Shown one piece after another: positions 25,831 to 35,408 of a stretch of 64,000 nt of DNA; position 1 is the stretch's first letter; each line of letters starts with the position of its first letter. Both the position numbers and the translations under genes were made by a program. The notes beneath the pieces were generated by a model. It ran no database searches and had not been told where the DNA came from. It saw only the letters and a list, made by a program, of their open reading frames with translations. The stretch is from Ruminococcus sp. OA3 (GTDB taxonomy: Bacteria > Bacillota > Clostridia > Lachnospirales > Lachnospiraceae), in NCBI RefSeq assembly GCF_022440845.1, contig NZ_JAKNTO010000001.1, positions 3,472,001-3,536,000 on the forward strand, given 5' to 3'.

Positions 25831-26973
25831 TCACGCTGTTTCCTGATGTCCAACCGGAAGCTTACCGGCCCGGATCTTTGTTTTGCAGTAGCGCTGTATT
25901 TCCTTTAATTTATACATATCCCTTCCTGATACAAAGGAAAATGATCGTCCCACACGGCCGGCTCTCCCGGTTCGCCCTATGCGGTGCACATAATACTCAT
26001 CATCCTGCGGAAGATCATAGTTAAACACGGCTTCCACTTTATCAACATCGATTCCGCGTGCAGCAACATCGGTTGCCACGAGTATATCCGCCTTGCCTGT
26101 TCTGAATCCTTTCATTACCCGGTTTCGCTGCGCCTGCTTCATGTCGCCGTGCAGTCCCTGCGCTTCATACCCCTGTTTTCTGAGCGAATCAGTAAGTGTA
26201 TCAACCTGACGCTTCGTATTGCAGAATACGATTGACAGCTTCGGTGTATAGAAATCCAGAAGCCTTGTGAGCGCTTCTTCTCTTCTCTTTGGTTTCACCT
26301 CATAGTAAAGCTGCTCAATGTTCGCTACTGTCAGCTCTTTTCTGACTACCTTAATAATTTTGGCATCATGCTGGAATTTCTTCGTGATATCCAGGATCGG
26401 TCCCGGCATGGTCGCAGAGAACAGAACAGTCTGCCGTTCCTCCGGCGCCCCGCCAAGGATTGTCTCAATATCCTCGCGAAATCCCATATTTAACATTTCG
26501 TCTGCTTCGTCCAGAACCGCCATACGTATCGTTTCCAATTTCAGAGTCCTTCTGCGCATATGGTCCATTACCCGTCCCGGAGTCCCCACAACAATCTGAG
26601 CTCCTCCTTTTAACGCACGGATTTGTTTTATGATTTCCTGTCCGCCGAATATCGGGACAATTTTGATTCCGCTCATATATTTTGCAAGATTTCTCAGCTC
26701 TCCTGTTACCTGGATCGCCAGTTCTCTTGTTGGGCAAAGAATAATACCCTGTGTTTTTCTGACGTTTATATCGATTTTTTCAAGCATCGGAATACCATAG
26801 GCTGCTGTCTTGCCAGTACCCGTCTGTGCCTGACCTACTATATCACTGTTTTTCATAATCTCCGGAATCGCTTTTTCCTGAATAGGAGAAGCCTCGTGAA
26901 ATCCCATGTTTTTTACTGCTTTAACAATTGCAGGAGATAAATCCATCTCCTCAAATTTTAATGTGTTGTTCAA
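25831..26973 (-). CDS. DEAD-box RNA helicase (short form)
   Basis: A 380-residue core helicase. The Q motif region SPIQEKAIP, motif I AQTGTGKT, PTRELA, TPGR, DEAD box VLDEADEM, SAT, and the C-terminal ARGIDV and HRIGRTGRAGR motifs are all present. It stops soon after motif VI and lacks the RNA-binding C-terminal extension of DbpA/CsdA, so specificity may come from partners. Likely role is RNA remodelling in ribosome assembly or cold adaptation. Confidence 0.95.
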   Translation of the reverse strand: MNNTLKFEEMDLSPAIVKAVKNMGFHEASPIQEKAIPEIMKNSDIVGQAQTGTGKTAAYGIPMLEKIDINVRKTQGIILCPTRELAIQVTGELRNLAKYMSGIKIVPIFGGQEIIKQIRALKGGAQIVVGTPGRVMDHMRRRTLKLETIRMAVLDEADEMLNMGFREDIETILGGAPEERQTVLFSATMPGPILDITKKFQHDAKIIKVVRKELTVANIEQLYYEVKPKRREEALTRLLDFYTPKLSIVFCNTKRQVDTLTDSLRKQGYEAQGLHGDMKQAQRNRVMKGFRTGKADILVATDVAARGIDVDKVEAVFNYDLPQDDEYYVHRIGRTGRAGRVGRSFSFVSGRDMYKLKEIQRYCKTKIRAGKLPVGHQETA

Positions 26974-27036
26974 AAATTTACTTCCTCATACTTTCCTTTA
27001 TTAAAAGACTGCGCTCTGACACAATCTCCGGTCAAT

Positions 27037-27071
27037 CAAAAATACTCTTTGCCTGACTGACAGGCAAAGAG
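27037..27071 (-). terminator. Intrinsic terminator after the MGMT-family gene
   Basis: On the minus strand CTCTTTGCCTG and CAGGCAAAGAG (27045-27055, 27061-27071) close a five-base loop and are followed by TATTTTT. Confidence 0.8.
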
Positions 27072-27127
27072 CACCTACAAAGTTACTATCCTTTATCATA
27101 ACAGACTGAGACGATAAAGTCAAATGA

Positions 27128-27445
27128 TTAAAATACTGTTTTTTTCCAGCCGTATTTATCCATCTGTACTTTGCCGTCAGTAAATTCGACTCCCTCGGCT
27201 TCCAGCAGTTCAATCTGCCGGTTCACTCCTCCGAATACAAAAGACGAAGATACTCTTCCTTCTCTGTCAACAACGCGATAGCAGGGAATATGATCCGGAT
27301 CAGGATTTGCGTGAAGCGCGTAACCGACAACGCGTGCCCATCTCCTGTTGCCCGCAAGCATCGCTACCTGTCCATATGTCGCAACATGCCCGTAAGGAAT
27401 CTGTTTTACAATTTCATATATCTTCGCAAATGTACTGCCTCCCAT
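27128..27445 (-). CDS. MGMT/ATL-family DNA-alkylation protein
   Basis: A 105-residue protein consisting only of the DNA-binding/active-site domain of the O6-alkylguanine-DNA alkyltransferase family. The segment IPYGHVATYGQVA is the recognition region, and the active-site loop reads IPCYRVVDREG: the acceptor Cys is kept, whereas the following His of the usual PCHRV is a Tyr. Alkyltransferase-like proteins instead replace the Cys by Trp. Whether it still transfers alkyl groups is open. It is 15 bp downstream of the MBL hydrolase gene. Confidence 0.85.
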   Translation of the reverse strand: MGGSTFAKIYEIVKQIPYGHVATYGQVAMLAGNRRWARVVGYALHANPDPDHIPCYRVVDREGRVSSSFVFGGVNRQIELLEAEGVEFTDGKVQMDKYGWKKTVF

Positions 27446-27460
27446 GGTCTCCTCCGTTTC

Positions 27461-28300
27461 TCAAAGTATCACCCGTGTCCCCGTTGAAAAATAAGCGATT
27501 CTCTTCCCCAGCTCCTGCTGCAGAATTTCAAAGGCCGGCATTCCTGTACAGTGTCCCGTATAAATCAAAAAATCCCCAAGCTGTGTCAGCCGTTCCGCCA
27601 GCGCAACAATATCTTCTCTGGTCCCCGCCATCGTATCAGCTCCATCACTTCCCATCAGATGAAATCCCCCGATAACTGCCTGGATCGGCTTCTCAGGGAA
27701 TGCGTGCTGTGCTTCCTCCACCACAACATCCACACCTGCATGACAGCAGCTGTTCAGTATAACCAGCCCTTTTCGCGTCTCAAATATAAGGCTTTGTTCG
27801 TGCTTCAGATCATCCACTTTAACCGTTCCGGCCACCTTATGGTACATATGTGCCTTCTCAGCTCTCGCACAGATTCCCGGTGTATGATGCGCAAGGAGAT
27901 GAATGCCTTCCCCGCAGCTCAGGTTGCCGTCTACAAAGACGAATCTTTCTCTGTATGTATCCAAAAGTCCTTCGGGTATCCCTATATATTTTTCACCGGA
28001 ATCTGTAATCTTATAATATCTGCCGCGCCCGGCATCCGTTTGCAGATATACACTGGCTTTCTTATTCACTTCAAAAAATGCTCCGAACCCCCCGGAATGA
28101 TCATAATGAACATGTGACAAAAAAGCAGTATCAACTTCGGCGATCTCAATCCCCAGTTTTTTCGCATTTTCCAGAAACAAACCGGTGCTGCCAGTATCAA
28201 GCAGGTATTTTTTTCCCTGATATTCAATGTAGACGGACAGTCCATGTTCTCCTAAGAGATCGCCGGATGATCGATTTTCCGTAAGAGCTGTAACTTTCAT
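27461..28300 (-). CDS. Metallo-beta-lactamase-fold hydrolase
   Basis: A 279-residue MBL-fold protein with the dinuclear metal motif SHVHYDHSGG (about residues 63-72), later ligands in NSCCHAG and GGFHLMG. The layout resembles the group that includes the 7,8-dihydropterin-6-methyl-4-(beta-D-ribofuranosyl)-aminobenzene 5'-phosphate synthase-like hydrolases of Firmicutes and archaea. No signal peptide, so cytoplasmic. Substrate unknown. It is followed closely by the MGMT-family gene. Confidence 0.85.
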   Translation of the reverse strand: MKVTALTENRSSGDLLGEHGLSVYIEYQGKKYLLDTGSTGLFLENAKKLGIEIAEVDTAFLSHVHYDHSGGFGAFFEVNKKASVYLQTDAGRGRYYKITDSGEKYIGIPEGLLDTYRERFVFVDGNLSCGEGIHLLAHHTPGICARAEKAHMYHKVAGTVKVDDLKHEQSLIFETRKGLVILNSCCHAGVDVVVEEAQHAFPEKPIQAVIGGFHLMGSDGADTMAGTREDIVALAERLTQLGDFLIYTGHCTGMPAFEILQQELGKRIAYFSTGTRVIL

Positions 28301-28335
28301 AAGCTTTTCCTCCCCTTTTCACTATAGCACATGGT

Positions 28336-29217
28336 TCACCGCGTATGCGTTTCTGCTACTTTTCTGTAACCGCGCCTGTTATAAAAAAACATCATAACCG
28401 CCATGCCACAGATCATCACATACCCCAGCCAGCTGAGCATATCCGGAAGCTGCCCAAAGATCACAAACCCCAGAACAGCTGAAAAAATAATCTGTGAGTA
28501 GTCATAGATTGAAATCTCTTTTGCCGGAGCATAACAGTAGGCTGCTGTGATGGAGAACTGCCCCCCTGCTGCACTTCCCCCTGCAAGAAGCAGGATACCA
28601 AGCTGCTGCCATGTCATTGGATGGTAATCAAAGATCAGAAAGGGCAGCGTGACAAGACATGAAAATCCAGAAAACACACAGACGATCCTTGGTCCCTCTT
28701 CACCGCGCTCTCCCAGCAGACGCACCATTGTATAGGCAGCTCCAGCCCCGATCCCCCCCAGCAGTCCAATCAGTGAGGGAATCAGATCCATATTGAGCAG
28801 GGTTGGCTTGATGATAAACAGACTGCCGATAAATGCTCCCGCTACTGCCAGCGCCTGCATCGGAGTTACTTTTTCTTTCAGGATAATATAGCTGAATACA
28901 ATTGCAAAAAACGGCGACATTTTATTCAGCATGGACGCATCCGCAAGTACCAGATGATCCACTGCATAAAAATTGCAAAGTATGCCGAGCGTACCGAATA
29001 CTGACCGCAGCAGCAGAAACCTGAAGTTTCCGGCTCTGCATCTGACAGGGATCTGCCGCCGTATCATAATAGCGGCTGCAAATAAAAATGCGACAAAGTT
29101 CCTGAAAAAGCTCTTCTGTACAGACGGAAGCTCTCCGGACAAACGCACAAATACATTCATCAGTGCAAAGCAAAACGCTGAAATAATTATATAGATAATC
29201 CCTTTATACTGTTTCAC
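28336..29217 (-). CDS. DMT-superfamily (EamA) transporter
   Basis: A 293-residue membrane protein with ten hydrophobic segments arranged as two EamA repeats (about 5-140 and 152-285). The start has the usual MKQYKG plus first helix. Family members export amino acids or small metabolites; the cargo here is unknown. It lies 25 bp after the AIM24 gene and 35 bp before the MBL hydrolase gene, so the genes may be cotranscribed. Confidence 0.88.
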   Translation of the reverse strand: MKQYKGIIYIIISAFCFALMNVFVRLSGELPSVQKSFFRNFVAFLFAAAIMIRRQIPVRCRAGNFRFLLLRSVFGTLGILCNFYAVDHLVLADASMLNKMSPFFAIVFSYIILKEKVTPMQALAVAGAFIGSLFIIKPTLLNMDLIPSLIGLLGGIGAGAAYTMVRLLGERGEEGPRIVCVFSGFSCLVTLPFLIFDYHPMTWQQLGILLLAGGSAAGGQFSITAAYCYAPAKEISIYDYSQIIFSAVLGFVIFGQLPDMLSWLGYVMICGMAVMMFFYNRRGYRKVAETHTR

Positions 29218-29242
29218 TCATTTCACTCTTTCTACCAGCTGT

Positions 29243-29923
29243 CTAATTACCTGTCGGCATATACGGACGCAGTACACCCGCAACATTACTGATCGGCATT
29301 GTCTGAAGCCATACATGCCCGGGTCCTGTTACCACCGTATTAAACAGGCCTTCTCCTCCGAACAGCATATTTTTTACTCCAGGTACTGTGCGGATTTCCA
29401 TCTGGCAGCTTGCAGACATCGCTGCAAGATGGCCGGTATCGATCACGATCTGCTGCTCTTCTTTTAGTTCATATTCAACCACATGTCCGTCAAATTCGGT
29501 AAATACGGTTCCGGTTCCGCTGAGCTTCTGAAGGATAAATCCTTCCCCTCCAAACAATCCGGAACTGATCTTTTTCTGAAAATGAAGAGAAAGCTCCACA
29601 GTATGTTCTGATGCCAAAAATGCGGATTTCTGAACGATCATCTCCTGACCGGGTGTAATATCAAAAGCTTTGATGGATCCGGGGAAGCAGGATGCAAAAG
29701 AGATCATACCCGGTCCGCCTTTTGCCGTATACCGATTCTGAAAAAAGGTGTCTCCCGAGAACATCCTTCCAAAAGCCTTTCCGATTCCCCCGTTTGTAGA
29801 CGTCTCCATAGCCATATTCGGAGACATCCAGGCCATTCCTCCGCCTTCAGTGATCATCGTCTCGCCTTCCTCAAGCTGGCAGATAACAACAGGAAGTGTG
29901 TCTCCTTTAATTTCATATCTCAT
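29243..29923 (-). CDS. AIM24/TIGR00266-family protein
   Basis: A 226-residue beta-rich protein of the AIM24 family. The recognisable features are an N-terminal YEIKGDTLPVV strand, EGGGMAWMSPNM, RMFSGDTFFQNRYTA and repeated GLF/GGEG turns (GLFGGEGF, LFGGEGLFNT). The bacterial function is unknown. No signal peptide or membrane helix. Confidence 0.85.
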   Translation of the reverse strand: MRYEIKGDTLPVVICQLEEGETMITEGGGMAWMSPNMAMETSTNGGIGKAFGRMFSGDTFFQNRYTAKGGPGMISFASCFPGSIKAFDITPGQEMIVQKSAFLASEHTVELSLHFQKKISSGLFGGEGFILQKLSGTGTVFTEFDGHVVEYELKEEQQIVIDTGHLAAMSASCQMEIRTVPGVKNMLFGGEGLFNTVVTGPGHVWLQTMPISNVAGVLRPYMPTGN

Positions 29924-29984
29924 ATGTTTACCCCTTTCTACTGCAAATCAATTTCAATCTTCTTCAGTATAACACATTCCACCG

Positions 29985-30017
29985 AAAAAAAAAGCCGGTC
30001 AGTAAAACCTGACCGGC
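29985..30017 (-). terminator. Intrinsic terminator after hsp20
   Basis: On the minus strand GCCGGTCAG and CTGACCGGC (arms 30009-30017 and 29994-30002) with a six-base loop, followed by nine T residues; 12 bp after the stop. Confidence 0.9.
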
Positions 30018-30028
30018 AGCATCTATAA

Positions 30029-30484
30029 TTAACCCTCAATGGGGATATATTTCGGCTCTTCCACAGCCTTTTTGTCTTTCTTGGGAATGCCGAGATACAG
30101 AATCCCATCTCTGAAAGATGCTTTTATATCATCCTGCATTACCCCCTCTCCCACGTAGAACGTTCTGGAGCACTGACCTGTATAACGTTCTTTGCGAATA
30201 TACTTTGTTTTGTCATCTTTTTCTTCATGCCCGGAGTTCTTAAACGCTGTTATGGTAAGATAGCCATCTTTCAATTCAGCCTTTACATCGTCTTTGCTGT
30301 AGCCCGGCAGATCGATCGCCACCTCGTATCCATTTTCTGCTTCCTTTACATCGGTTTTCATAAATGCAGGAATTCCTGCAGATTTCTCTGTGGAAGCAGA
30401 TGGTTTGGACATATAACGCATTCCATACGGAAACCGAAACATCTCATCAAATAAACTTTCTCCAAAAATACTAGGCATCAACAT
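30029..30484 (-). CDS. Small heat-shock protein, Hsp20/alpha-crystallin family
   Basis: A 151-residue chaperone that holds unfolding proteins. The alpha-crystallin domain spans about 40-140, with ENGYEVAIDLPGYSKDDVKAEL near its start and a GILYLGIPK strand containing the A-x-x-x-n-G-I/L motif near the end; the C-terminal IPI anchor (KYIPIEG) is present. A CIRCE-like operator overlaps its promoter. Confidence 0.95.
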   Translation of the reverse strand: MLMPSIFGESLFDEMFRFPYGMRYMSKPSASTEKSAGIPAFMKTDVKEAENGYEVAIDLPGYSKDDVKAELKDGYLTITAFKNSGHEEKDDKTKYIRKERYTGQCSRTFYVGEGVMQDDIKASFRDGILYLGIPKKDKKAVEEPKYIPIEG

Positions 30485-30540
30485 AATCTATTCCTCCATT
30501 TCATAACATGTGTTTGGTTTGTTTTATTTGTTCTACATGT

Positions 30541-30569
30541 AATATATCACTTATTATCAGCACTGTCAA
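30541..30569 (-). promoter_or_regulatory. Promoter of hsp20
   Basis: On the minus strand TTGACA (30564-30569), a 17-bp spacer and TATATT (30541-30546). The -35 box lies inside the CIRCE palindrome. Confidence 0.8.
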
Positions 30570-30583
30570 GAGGTGAGTGCTAA
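30557..30583. promoter_or_regulatory. CIRCE element (HrcA operator)
   Basis: TCAGCACTG, nine bases, GAGTGCTAA. The right arm is the exact CIRCE half-site, the left arm has two mismatches, and the spacer has the canonical nine bases. It covers the -35 box of hsp20. Confidence 0.85.
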
Positions 30584-30690
30584 TTTTTATTTATTTTTTT
30601 GCAAACCATGTAAAATCAATGGTTTGCAAGCATTTTTCACTCTTAAAATTGTTATTTTTCTTAGGCTTGACACCAATTTGACTGCAAAAG

Positions 30691-30948
30691 AATCTTAGTG
30701 GTCTGAAAAACTGTGGTATGAGCATTCGAAAAATGAAAGAATACCTTGCCCTCTGCCTGGAAGGTGAATCGACAATCCCCTCTCGAAAAATTATTTTAGA
30801 AAAGAAGCGCAAAGATTTATGTCTCCAATTGAAAAGAATACAGCAAAGTATTGATTATATTCATTGGAAGCAAGGATTCTATGATGATGTTCTTTCTGGA
30901 AAAACAAAATACCATAGTAACCTAATTTCCACACAGCCTTCAGAATAA
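30691..30948 (+). pseudogene. MerR-family regulator, C-terminal remnant
   Basis: The frame encodes GMSIRKMKEYLALCLEG, then IPSRKIILEKKRKDLCLQL and YIHWKQGFYDDVLSGKTKYHS, which is the end of helix 5 plus the dimerisation helix and effector tail of a MerR regulator. A stop codon lies just upstream at 30679-30681, and no helix-turn-helix is found before it, so the DNA-binding half has been lost. A plain start at 30718 gives only 76 residues. It converges on an aldo/keto reductase gene, a common partner of MerR regulators in this group. Confidence 0.75.
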
Positions 30949-30955
30949 TATTCTT

Positions 30956-30993
30956 AAAACGGTATCCTGCTTTATCAGACAGGATACCGTTTT
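30956..30993. terminator. Bidirectional terminator
   Basis: Perfect 14-bp arms AAAACGGTATCCTG and CAGGATACCGTTTT around a ten-base loop, between the MerR remnant and the reductase gene; A and T runs serve both directions. Confidence 0.9.
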
Positions 30994-30995
30994 AT

Positions 30996-31916
<921 letters not shown>

Positions 31917-32001
31917 TCAAAATAAGTACAATGCCGATTATGGATTGTGCTATGATTAGAACGTATAGTGAAAACAACATGATTCCAAAGGAGGTTCACC
32001 T

Positions 32002-32838
32002 ATGATTGATCTATATATCCTTGAACATCTCGTAGCATTTTATGAATATGGCACATTGTCTGCGGCTGCGGAAAAGCTCCATGTCTCCCAGCCTGCCCTT
32101 AGTCGTTCTATGCAAAAATTAGAGTCACTTGTGAATGTACCTCTTTTTCATCATCAGAAAAATAAACTTACATTAAATGATACCGGGATCAAAGCCACAG
32201 AATATGCCAAAGAAATTTTAGCTTTAGAGCAGAACATGATAGATCAGATTCGTCTATATGATAGAAATACACACACCATTACTTTTGGTAGCTGTGCTCC
32301 TGTTCCGGAAAGTGATTTTCTCAATTTTGCCAGAGAGGCTTATCCGAAAAAAAATATTTCTTCTGAAATAAAAGCAGATGAAGAATTACTCATTGGATTA
32401 GAAAATCAAAAATACCTGTTTGTAATTCTTCACCATATACCAAATGATGAGACTCTTTTTTGTAAGCATTATATGGATGAGCAGCTTTATCTGAATGTCC
32501 CGGATGCACATCCTCTTGCAAAACGTAGTTCTATAACCTTCGATGAAATCGGCAAACAGAATCTGCTTTTACACACACATATTGGAATCTGGTATGATCT
32601 CGTCCGTGAAAAATTGCCGGATTCAAGTTTTATGAAGGTCGACGAATTCAATGATTTGATACAGATTACAGGGACTGGCGCTTTTCCTTCTTTCGCTACC
32701 GACATTTCTCTGCAGCGTATCGGAAACAGTCCCGCCCATACAGCGATTCCTATTACAGATGATTGTGCAACAGTTTCCTATTATTTTGTATGTAAAAAAG
32801 AAAACAGCAATCAATTATGTTTTCTTCTTTTCCCATAG
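32002..32838 (+). CDS. LysR-family transcriptional regulator
   Basis: A 278-residue LysR protein. The helix-turn-helix is at residues 1-60 (FYEYGTLSAAAEKLHVSQPA then LSRSMQKLE), and the effector domain occupies 90-278. AAAGGAGG lies 7 bp before the ATG. It is transcribed away from the aldo/keto reductase gene across a 142-bp gap, the usual layout of a LysR activator and its target. Confidence 0.93.
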   Translation: MIDLYILEHLVAFYEYGTLSAAAEKLHVSQPALSRSMQKLESLVNVPLFHHQKNKLTLNDTGIKATEYAKEILALEQNMIDQIRLYDRNTHTITFGSCAPVPESDFLNFAREAYPKKNISSEIKADEELLIGLENQKYLFVILHHIPNDETLFCKHYMDEQLYLNVPDAHPLAKRSSITFDEIGKQNLLLHTHIGIWYDLVREKLPDSSFMKVDEFNDLIQITGTGAFPSFATDISLQRIGNSPAHTAIPITDDCATVSYYFVCKKENSNQLCFLLFP

Positions 32839-32907
32839 TCATGTTACATTTCTCCAACATGTACAATGACTCATTTTCTCAGTTCTTTATTTTCCATTTC
32901 TATCTGG

Positions 32908-32937
32908 GCTGAGATGCCGTAAAACTGGCATCTCAGC
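32908..32937. terminator. Hairpin between convergent genes
   Basis: Perfect 11-bp arms GCTGAGATGCC and GGCATCTCAGC around an eight-base loop, just after the ABC permease stop on the minus strand. There is no strong T run, so terminator function is likely but not certain. Confidence 0.55.
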
Positions 32938-32948
32938 ATCCGGCATTT

Positions 32949-33695
32949 CTATTCCGAATCATAACCATTTCTCCGGTAAATCATCAGAAAGCATACAACA
33001 GCAATAATAATCTCCGCCGCTATCACAACGATGCTGGAAGCGCTCACGAGAATTTCATTGCCACTCGCCATATTCTCCACGATCTGCACCATGACCCCGG
33101 TAAAAAGAAAATCCGATATTTTCCCGAGTGCCGCATTAAACCCGGAAAACATGGGGATCATCATCAGAACCAGCAGTGCCGGCGTCGTAATTGTTCCGGC
33201 AGTGATCTGATTCTTTGCGAAAATTCCGAAAATCATGCCGATCACTCCGCTGGCGACCGCTGACAGAAGGGAAATGCCAAGATAAACAGCCCATTGGACA
33301 CCGTCCATCCCAAATCCAACCACCGGAACCAGTACCGCGTTCACCACAGTCACCATTACAATGACCGGTATCAGACTCCCCAGAAAGAATTCCAGACCAT
33401 TTACCGACGATGTCATCAGCGCACGCAGCGTGTGCTTTTCTTTCTCCTCAGCCAGCGCAGCGCTGACGCAGTAGATTCCCGTCATTGTGATGTTCATCAG
33501 CGCGCCATAGGACAGAGCCATGCCCTTCAGCTGATCATTCATACCTCCGCTGCCCGCTATCGATCCGTAGATAAGTTTCATAATGAATGTAAATCCAACT
33601 GCAAATACCGGCATGATAATAAAGTTTTTTGAAAACAGCGCCTTCGCCTTCATCTCCATGATAGCTGCCAGTTTATTTCCATGTATTGTTTTCAC
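32949..33695 (-). CDS. ABC-2 type transporter permease
   Basis: A 248-residue permease with six hydrophobic segments (about 25-48, 62-88, 100-125, 135-165, 172-192, 218-240) separated by short loops. It overlaps the ATPase gene by 4 bp. With that ATPase it forms an exporter next to a LytTR two-component system, an arrangement often used for peptide or lantibiotic immunity or export. Substrate unknown. Confidence 0.88.
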   Translation of the reverse strand: MKTIHGNKLAAIMEMKAKALFSKNFIIMPVFAVGFTFIMKLIYGSIAGSGGMNDQLKGMALSYGALMNITMTGIYCVSAALAEEKEKHTLRALMTSSVNGLEFFLGSLIPVIVMVTVVNAVLVPVVGFGMDGVQWAVYLGISLLSAVASGVIGMIFGIFAKNQITAGTITTPALLVLMMIPMFSGFNAALGKISDFLFTGVMVQIVENMASGNEILVSASSIVVIAAEIIIAVVCFLMIYRRNGYDSE

Positions 33696-34543
33696 TGCAG
33701 TGCCCTCCCTGTTACTGTTAAGAATACGGTCTCCAGCGTCGGCTCACAGGAATGAATGGCCTCCACCTGATTACCTTTCATCCATTCCGCGATGCGGTTT
33801 ATATTCTCTTCGTTCTGGTCCAGTTGAAGCTCTTCTCCCGTTTCGAGGAGCACCCGGTATTTTTTCTCGCTGTTGTAGCGCAGGCATAGCTCTTTGGGCG
33901 TTCCATATTCTACGATCTGCCCGTCATTCAGCAAAGCCACGTGGTCACAGAGTTTTGTGGCTTCCTCCATATTGTGCGTGGTGAGGAAAATGGACATCCC
34001 TTCATCCCTCAGCTGCTTTAAAAGACTGTGGATGTCCAGTGCTGTCGAGGGATCAAGACCGCTTGTCGGCTCATCCAGAAAAAGCACCCTGGGTTTGTGA
34101 AGAACTGCACGTGCAAGCACCAGCCGCTGCGTCTGGCCTTTGGATAATTTCCCGGCCGGCTTTTTCCTGTGCTCCGCCAGTCCCACCTGGTTAAGCAGTT
34201 CATCGACTCTTTTCAAATCCACCTTCAATATTTTTGCAAAGTACTTCAGGTTTTCATACACTGTCATTCGTTCATAGATTCCTGACTGGTCTGTGACAAT
34301 ACCGATCTGCTCATAGATGGTCTCGTCAATATGTTTCACATGTATCCCAAGGACATAGGCATCCCCCGATGTGGGTTTCAGCTGCCCCGTCAAAATTTTG
34401 ATGGTAGTAGTCTTGCCAGCCCCGCTGGGGCCCAGAAATCCCAGGATTTCACCCTTTTTCAGTACCGCGTTCAAATCTTTTAAAACCGGATCCCTGTCAA
34501 ATTTTTTTGTGATATGGTCCAGACGAATATATTCGGTATTCAT
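33692..34543 (-). CDS. ABC transporter ATP-binding protein
   Basis: A 283-residue ATPase. Walker A GPSGAGKT (about 39-46), signature LSKGQTQR (about 132), Walker B VLFLDEPTSGLDP, and switch His in TTHNMEE. The C-terminal 70 residues form an extension as in drug/peptide exporters. The start at 34543 is preceded by AAGGGAGCT; an upstream in-frame ATG would add 43 residues unlike the family. Coupled to the permease by a 4-bp overlap. Confidence 0.92.
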   Translation of the reverse strand: MNTEYIRLDHITKKFDRDPVLKDLNAVLKKGEILGFLGPSGAGKTTTIKILTGQLKPTSGDAYVLGIHVKHIDETIYEQIGIVTDQSGIYERMTVYENLKYFAKILKVDLKRVDELLNQVGLAEHRKKPAGKLSKGQTQRLVLARAVLHKPRVLFLDEPTSGLDPSTALDIHSLLKQLRDEGMSIFLTTHNMEEATKLCDHVALLNDGQIVEYGTPKELCLRYNSEKKYRVLLETGEELQLDQNEENINRIAEWMKGNQVEAIHSCEPTLETVFLTVTGRALQ

Positions 34544-34636
34544 TCTATCAGCTCCCTTCCACGATGATTCTAACAGAATCTTCAAAAGATATGGTCCGGC
34601 CTTCCTAAACGGCTGTTTTTCTTCCTGAATGGAAAA

Positions 34637-34659
34637 CAGGAAGTGCATCGCACTTCCTG
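34637..34659 (-). terminator. Terminator of the LytTR regulator gene
   Basis: Perfect ten-base arms CAGGAAGTGC and GCACTTCCTG with a three-base loop, two bases after the stop codon, followed on the minus strand by TTTT. It should separate the two-component genes from the ABC genes. Confidence 0.65.
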
Positions 34660-34661
34660 CC

Positions 34662-35408
34662 TCACTTTTCAACTATTCTCTCCAGCAGAATGGATTTCAT
34701 CTTTCTGGATACCATGCATTCCAGATTTCCTACCTTTATTCTGCCATGTTTCAGATTGACTTCAGTAATTTTCCCCACCGCCGCAAGATAAGAACGGTGC
34801 GTTCTGATAAAGGTCTCTCCCATCTGTTTCTCAATCTCATTGAGATTACCTGAAAATTCCATTCTTCCATTCTGTGCATGCAGGATCACATGGTGCGGTT
34901 TGGCTGCCGTCTCAAAAAACAGGATCTCATGAACCGGGATATGCCGCAGCGTATCTCCGATCTTTGCGGTAAATACGCTGGTGATATCCTTCTTTGTTTC
35001 ATCCTGAAGCCGCAGATGTAAAGATTCAAGGCACCGGTCTATGGAGTCCTTCTGTTTACCGGGATCTTTAACAATATAATCAAATGCCTCCAGATGATAC
35101 TGAAACGTGCGGAACGCCAGCTCCCGATAACTTGTAATATAGATCAGAGTTCCGTTAGGGTCCAGGCGGCGAATTTCTTTTCCCAGCAGAAAACCGTCGA
35201 ACTCCGGGTCTTTCAGCTCTACATCAAGAAAATAAATATTCCGTTTGTTCACAGCCTTTTGCAGTATATCCAGACATTCTCCCGGATTCCCCGTGCTGGA
35301 CACCACTTTCATATCATAGGATTCAATCATTATCTTTTTCTCAATGGCATCTCTGATCTGCTGTCTGATCATGTCATCGTCATCACACAGATATATGTCT
35401 ATCATCAC
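34662..35408 (-). CDS. LytTR-family response regulator
   Basis: A 248-residue AgrA-type regulator. The receiver domain (1-125) has the acidic pair in YLCDDDD, the phospho-acceptor Asp in YFLDVEL (about residue 76) and the Lys in IVKDPG. The LytTR DNA-binding domain is at 140-246 (IGDTLRHIPVHEILFFETAA, then ETFIRTHRSYLAAVGKI). It abuts the kinase gene (no gap) and probably controls the neighbouring exporter genes. Confidence 0.93.
   Translation of the reverse strand: MMIDIYLCDDDDMIRQQIRDAIEKKIMIESYDMKVVSSTGNPGECLDILQKAVNKRNIYFLDVELKDPEFDGFLLGKEIRRLDPNGTLIYITSYRELAFRTFQYHLEAFDYIVKDPGKQKDSIDRCLESLHLRLQDETKKDITSVFTAKIGDTLRHIPVHEILFFETAAKPHHVILHAQNGRMEFSGNLNEIEKQMGETFIRTHRSYLAAVGKITEVNLKHGRIKVGNLECMVSRKMKSILLERIVEK

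Noticed and set aside
30601-30628. GCAAACCAT/ATGGTTTGC hairpin as a terminator or IS end
   Set aside because: There is no T run directly after it in either direction and no second copy, so its role cannot be supported.
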